From the NCBI GenBank assembly GCA_002417905.1, contig DIDB01000106.1:1-11738 (forward strand): a DNA stretch of 11,738 bases, in the 5' to 3' direction. The stretch comes from Pseudomonadaceae bacterium UBA5811 (GTDB taxonomy: Bacteria; Pseudomonadota; Gammaproteobacteria; Pseudomonadales; Pseudomonadaceae). The position numbers and the translations under genes are program-made. Below are positions 8,779-11,738 of the stretch, in pieces (within the stretch, counting starts at the first letter, position 1; every line of letters begins with the position of its first letter). The notes below the pieces were generated by a model, which saw nothing but the letters and a program-made list of their open reading frames with translations, was not told the origin of the DNA and did not search any database.

Positions 8779-9413
8779 TGGCCGACATGGAGAGCCCCCG
8801 GCTTTATCTGGCGTCAGCTTCGCCCCGGCGGGCTGAACTGCTGCGGCAGATTGGCGTGCGCTTTGCGGTCAGCCCGGCTGATCTGGATGAGCGGGTGCTG
8901 GCCGGTGAGCCGGCCGGAGACTATGTGCTGCGGCTGGCCATGGCCAAGGCCATGGCCGTGCTGGAGCAGCTGGGCCAGCCGGCCGGTATCCGGGTACTGG
9001 GGGCGGATACCTGTGTGCAGCTGGACGGGCAGATTCTGGGCAAGCCGGCTGGCCGGGCGGAGGCCCGGCATATGCTGGAGAGGCTGTCCGGGCGGACCCA
9101 CGAGGTGCTGACCGGTGTGGCCCTGGCTGGCGGCCAGTCCATGGACAGCCAGCTGGTTTGCACCCGGGTGCGCTTCCGCCCTCTTGCCGCGGCGGAAATC
9201 ACGGCTTACTGGGCTACAGGCGAGCCACAGGACAAGGCGGGGGCTTATGCCATCCAGGGGTATGGCGCGGTTTTTGTGCAGCATCTGGAAGGCAGTTATT
9301 CTGGCGTGGTAGGCCTGCCACTGCAGGAAACGGCCGGGCTGCTGGCCCGGGCCGGTATTGCCTGCTGGGCGCCAGATATCCGCATGACAGAAACAGGCCG
9401 GGGGCCGCCATGA
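8778..9413 (+). CDS. maf: Maf-family nucleotide pyrophosphatase, YhdE type (dTTP/UTP)
   Basis: The protein has 211 residues. Maf proteins hydrolyse nucleoside triphosphates, often modified ones, to monophosphates; the YhdE branch acts on dTTP and UTP. The substrate-binding start '[13 protein letters not shown]' (10-22), '[17 protein letters not shown]' (74-90) with the conserved Asp77, '[14 protein letters not shown]' (103-116), '[12 protein letters not shown]' (152-163) and '[13 protein letters not shown]' (173-185) are all present. The 'KAGAYxIQG' form is the one I associate with YhdE rather than the m7GTP-preferring YceF branch. The ATG at 8778 overlaps the mreD TGA by one base; a second in-frame ATG at 8787 would give a start nearer the usual N-terminus and cannot be excluded. 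The stop overlaps the rng start (ATGA). Confidence 0.93.
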   Translation: MADMESPRLYLASASPRRAELLRQIGVRFAVSPADLDERVLAGEPAGDYVLRLAMAKAMAVLEQLGQPAGIRVLGADTCVQLDGQILGKPAGRAEARHMLERLSGRTHEVLTGVALAGGQSMDSQLVCTRVRFRPLAAAEITAYWATGEPQDKAGAYAIQGYGAVFVQHLEGSYSGVVGLPLQETAGLLARAGIACWAPDIRMTETGRGPP

Positions 9414-10867
9414 GTGAAGAAATCCTGATCAATATCACCCCGATGGAATCCAGGGTGGCAGTGGTGGAAAACGGTGTGCTGCAGGATGTCTACGTGGAGC
9501 GTCCGCAGCGGCGTGGCATCGTCGGCAATATTTACAAGGGCCGGGTGGTCCGGGTACTGCCAGGCATGCAGGCTGCCTTTGTTGATATTGGCCTGGAGCG
9601 GGCCGCCTTTATCCACGCTGCGGAAATTTCCCGCCATGAGGGGCAGGCGGTGGAGCCGATCAGCGCCCTGGTGCATGATGGCCAGCCGCTGGTGGTCCAG
9701 GTGACCAAGGACCCGATTGGCAAGAAGGGCGCCCGGCTCACCACCCAGCTGTCGGTTCCCTCCCGCTATCTGGTGTATATGCCGGGCAGCTCCCATGTGG
9801 GCATTTCCCTGAAAATCGAGGAGGAAGCCGAGCGCGAGCGGCTGCGCCAGCTGGTGCAGGACTGCATGCAGGCCGAGGGCATCGAGGACTCTGGCGGTTT
9901 TATCCTGCGGACAGCTGCCGAAGGGGCCCGGCCCGAGGATATTCTGGCGGATATCCGCTACCTGCGCCGGCTGTGGGAACAGATCGCCGGACAGATCCAG
10001 ACTGCGGCGGCGCCTTCGGTGATTTATCAGGACCTGAGCCTGGCGCTGCGCACGGTACGGGATCTGGTTACGCTCCGGGTGGAAAAAGTCCGGATCGACT
10101 CCCGGGAAACTTTCCAGCGGGTCCGCCAGTTTGTCGGGGAGCTGATGCCGGAGCTGGGGAGCTGTCTGGAGCACTACCCCGGCGAGCGGCCGATCTTTGA
10201 CCTGTACGGGGTCGAGGATGAAATCCAGAAGGCACTGGACCGCAAGGTGGCACTGAAATCGGGTGGCTACCTGGTGATTGATCCGGCCGAGGCGATGACC
10301 ACCATTGATGTCAATACCGGCGCCTTTGTCGGGCATCGCACCCTGGAAGAAACCATCTTCAAGACCAACCTGGAGGCGGCGATGGCCATCGCCCGCCAGC
10401 TGCGGCTGCGCAATATCGGCGGCATCATCATCATCGACTTTATCGATATGGAGGATGAGGAGCACCGCCGCCAGGTCCTGCGGACCCTGGAGAAGCAGCT
10501 GGAGCGGGATCACGCCAAGACTAATATCATCGGCATCACCGAACTGGGCCTGGTGCAGATGACCCGCAAGCGTACCCGGGAAAGCCTGGAGCAGGTGCTC
10601 TGTGAGCCCTGCAGCTGCTGCCAGGGCCGGGGCCGGCTGAAAACGCCGGAAACGGTCTGCTACGAGATTTTCCGGGAAATCCTGCGCGAGGCACGGGCCT
10701 ATCAGGCTGAAGGCTACCGGGTACTGGCCAACCAGAAAGTGATTGACCGGCTGCTGGATGAGGAGTCCGGCAATGTGGCAGATCTGGAGAGCTTTATTGG
10801 CCGCGCCATCCGTTTCCAGGTCGAGACCAGCTACTCCCAGGAACAGTATGACGTGGTACTGCTCTGA
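9410..10867 (+). CDS. rng: Ribonuclease G
   Basis: The protein has 485 residues, close to the 489 of E. coli RNase G. This endonuclease of the RNase E/G family matures the 5' end of 16S rRNA and takes part in mRNA decay. The S1 RNA-binding domain spans about 38-118 ('[20 protein letters not shown]'). The metal-binding aspartates of the DNase I-like domain are Asp300 ('[12 protein letters not shown]') and Asp343 ('IIIIDFIDM'), 43 residues apart as Asp303 and Asp346 are in RNase E. The zinc-link is 401-404 and reads CSCC instead of the usual CPxC. There is no RNase E-type scaffold extension. The start is fixed by the conserved '[15 protein letters not shown]' N-terminus and by the 4-base ATGA overlap with maf. 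Also known as cafA. Confidence 0.97.
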   Translation: MSEEILINITPMESRVAVVENGVLQDVYVERPQRRGIVGNIYKGRVVRVLPGMQAAFVDIGLERAAFIHAAEISRHEGQAVEPISALVHDGQPLVVQVTKDPIGKKGARLTTQLSVPSRYLVYMPGSSHVGISLKIEEEAERERLRQLVQDCMQAEGIEDSGGFILRTAAEGARPEDILADIRYLRRLWEQIAGQIQTAAAPSVIYQDLSLALRTVRDLVTLRVEKVRIDSRETFQRVRQFVGELMPELGSCLEHYPGERPIFDLYGVEDEIQKALDRKVALKSGGYLVIDPAEAMTTIDVNTGAFVGHRTLEETIFKTNLEAAMAIARQLRLRNIGGIIIIDFIDMEDEEHRRQVLRTLEKQLERDHAKTNIIGITELGLVQMTRKRTRESLEQVLCEPCSCCQGRGRLKTPETVCYEIFREILREARAYQAEGYRVLANQKVIDRLLDEESGNVADLESFIGRAIRFQVETSYSQEQYDVVLL

Positions 10868-10902
10868 TGGTGGCTGATGACGGGTATCCGGATCATTCAT
10901 GA
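10867..10902 (+). CDS. Possible 11-codon coupling ORF between rng and yhdP
   Basis: An ATG that shares its A with the rng stop (TGATG, 10865-10869) opens an 11-codon frame, [11 protein letters not shown], whose TGA overlaps the yhdP start as ATGA (10899-10902). It therefore spans the rng-yhdP gap exactly. It could be a relay that carries terminating ribosomes from rng to yhdP. Nothing shows that it is translated, and a chance arrangement is possible. Confidence 0.25.
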   Translation: MVADDGYPDHS

Positions 10903-11738
10903 GGTGGCTTTCCGGGGTACTGCGTGACCGTTTGCGGCATCTGGCCTGGCCAGTGGCCCTGCTGTGCCTGCTGCTGGCCCTGTATGTCAGTCTGGGCCGG
11001 CTGCTGCTGCCCCAGCTGGCCGGTTACCGGGAGCCGGTCCGGCAGAAACTCCAGACCCTGCTGCAGGTGCCGGTGCAGCTGGGGGGACTGGAGGGACGCT
11101 GGGATGGCCTGCGGCCTCGGCTGGTGATTACGGACCTGCAGCTGGGGGAGGGGGAGCGCCAGCTGCGGCTGGCCCGGGTCGAGCTGGTTCCGGAGGTCCT
11201 GAAAAGCCTGGTGCTCCGCCAGCTGAGCCTGTATTCGCTGGAGCTGCGTGGCCTGGCCCTGACCGCCCGCCAGGACAGCCAGGGCCTCTGGCATCTGGAA
11301 GGGCTGCCCCGTCAGGAAAACCGGGCCCTGCCGGAGCCGGCCCTGATTCTGGGCTTGCTGCAGCAGATCCGGAGCCTGCGCTTTCTGGATACCCGGCTGG
11401 ACCTGGAGCCCGACGGCCAGCCAGCCCTGAGCCTCGACCGGCTGTCCCTGGCATTGCGCAGTGCTGGCAGTGGCATGCAGCTGGCTGGCCAGTTTCAGCT
11501 GCCGGATGGCCAGCCCGTGCGGCTCAGCCTGAGTGGCGAGGTGCCCGCCACGGCCTGGCAGGATGCCAGCCTGCAGGGCTATCTGCAGCTGCCGCTCCAT
11601 GAATGGGCGCCAAGGCTGGCGCACCTGCTGGCCAGCTACTGGCCGCTGGACCGGCTGCAGGCGTGTCCCCAGCTCTCGTTCCGCTCGCGCCTGCCGCCTC
11701 CGGCGCACCCCGCGCTCGCCCTGCCCGTCCCCCCCCTG
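10899..11738 (+). CDS. yhdP: AsmA-like envelope protein YhdP, N-terminal 280 codons (3' end outside window)
   Basis: The frame is open from ATG 10899 to the last base of the window. YhdP-type proteins are very large (over 1200 residues), anchored in the inner membrane and span the periplasm; they are implicated in phospholipid transport to the outer membrane. Visible here: a basic N-terminus, one membrane helix (about 16-37, 'VALLCLLLALYVSLGRLLL'), then 'YREPVRQKLQTLLQVPVQLG' and 'LEGRWDGLRPRLVITDLQL', the usual opening of the AsmA-like repeat region. An in-frame TGA at 10878 excludes a longer start. GGA (10890-10892) is the only weak ribosome site. The gene follows rng by 31 bases and probably belongs to the same transcript. 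From about residue 253 the translation turns Pro-rich and no longer looks like the family. Confidence 0.88.
   Translation, partial: MRWLSGVLRDRLRHLAWPVALLCLLLALYVSLGRLLLPQLAGYREPVRQKLQTLLQVPVQLGGLEGRWDGLRPRLVITDLQLGEGERQLRLARVELVPEVLKSLVLRQLSLYSLELRGLALTARQDSQGLWHLEGLPRQENRALPEPALILGLLQQIRSLRFLDTRLDLEPDGQPALSLDRLSLALRSAGSGMQLAGQFQLPDGQPVRLSLSGEVPATAWQDASLQGYLQLPLHEWAPRLAHLLASYWPLDRLQACPQLSFRSRLPPPAHPALALPVPPL

Noticed and set aside
9296..10900. Long open frame on the minus strand opposite rng (534 codons)
   Set aside because: It lies wholly opposite a well-conserved gene, shows no domain or sensible hydrophobic pattern, and is rich in His, Gln, Pro and Gly as expected from the complement of GC-rich coding sequence.

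Overview
The window looks like GC-rich core chromosome from a gammaproteobacterium, most likely in or near the Pseudomonadales. The main clue is gene order: an rlpA-like gene and gatB-gatA-gatC on the minus strand, divergent from mreB-mreC-mreD-maf-rng-yhdP on the plus strand. This is the arrangement I recall from Pseudomonas, and the MreB, MreC and RNase G sequences read as close relatives of Pseudomonas proteins. Genus and species cannot be fixed by eye. I see no insertion sequence, phage gene, CRISPR array, tRNA or rRNA.

Left part (1-2216): the last 33 codons of an unidentified plus-strand gene end at a strong intrinsic terminator (134-173). A good sigma-70 promoter starts inside the terminator's T-tract and drives a YajG-family lipoprotein gene (238-828). 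Convergent to it is a large PlsC-type acyltransferase gene (841-2004, minus), with a perfect TATAAT upstream. A GC hairpin sits between the two converging genes.

Middle part (2217-5980, minus): gatC, gatA and gatB form a tight operon encoding the three subunits of the tRNA-dependent amidotransferase, with ribosome sites overlapping the upstream stop codons. Behind gatB lies a small secreted RlpA-like protein gene.

Right part (5981-11738): a 227-base divergent intergenic region carries the probable gatC and mreB promoters and two GC-rich dyads. MreB, MreC and MreD organise the side-wall elongation machinery. Maf (nucleotide house-cleaning), RNase G (rng) and the AsmA-like YhdP follow with overlapping or closely spaced ends, as in one long transcript. 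YhdP is cut by the window edge, and its last ~80 bases look compositionally wrong, as at a contig end.

I did not find a credible undescribed system. The observations most worth checking are local: mreC lacks a normal start codon at the place where its family starts, an 11-codon mini-ORF links rng to yhdP through overlapping stop/start codons, RNase G has an altered zinc-link motif, and the window end may be an artefact.
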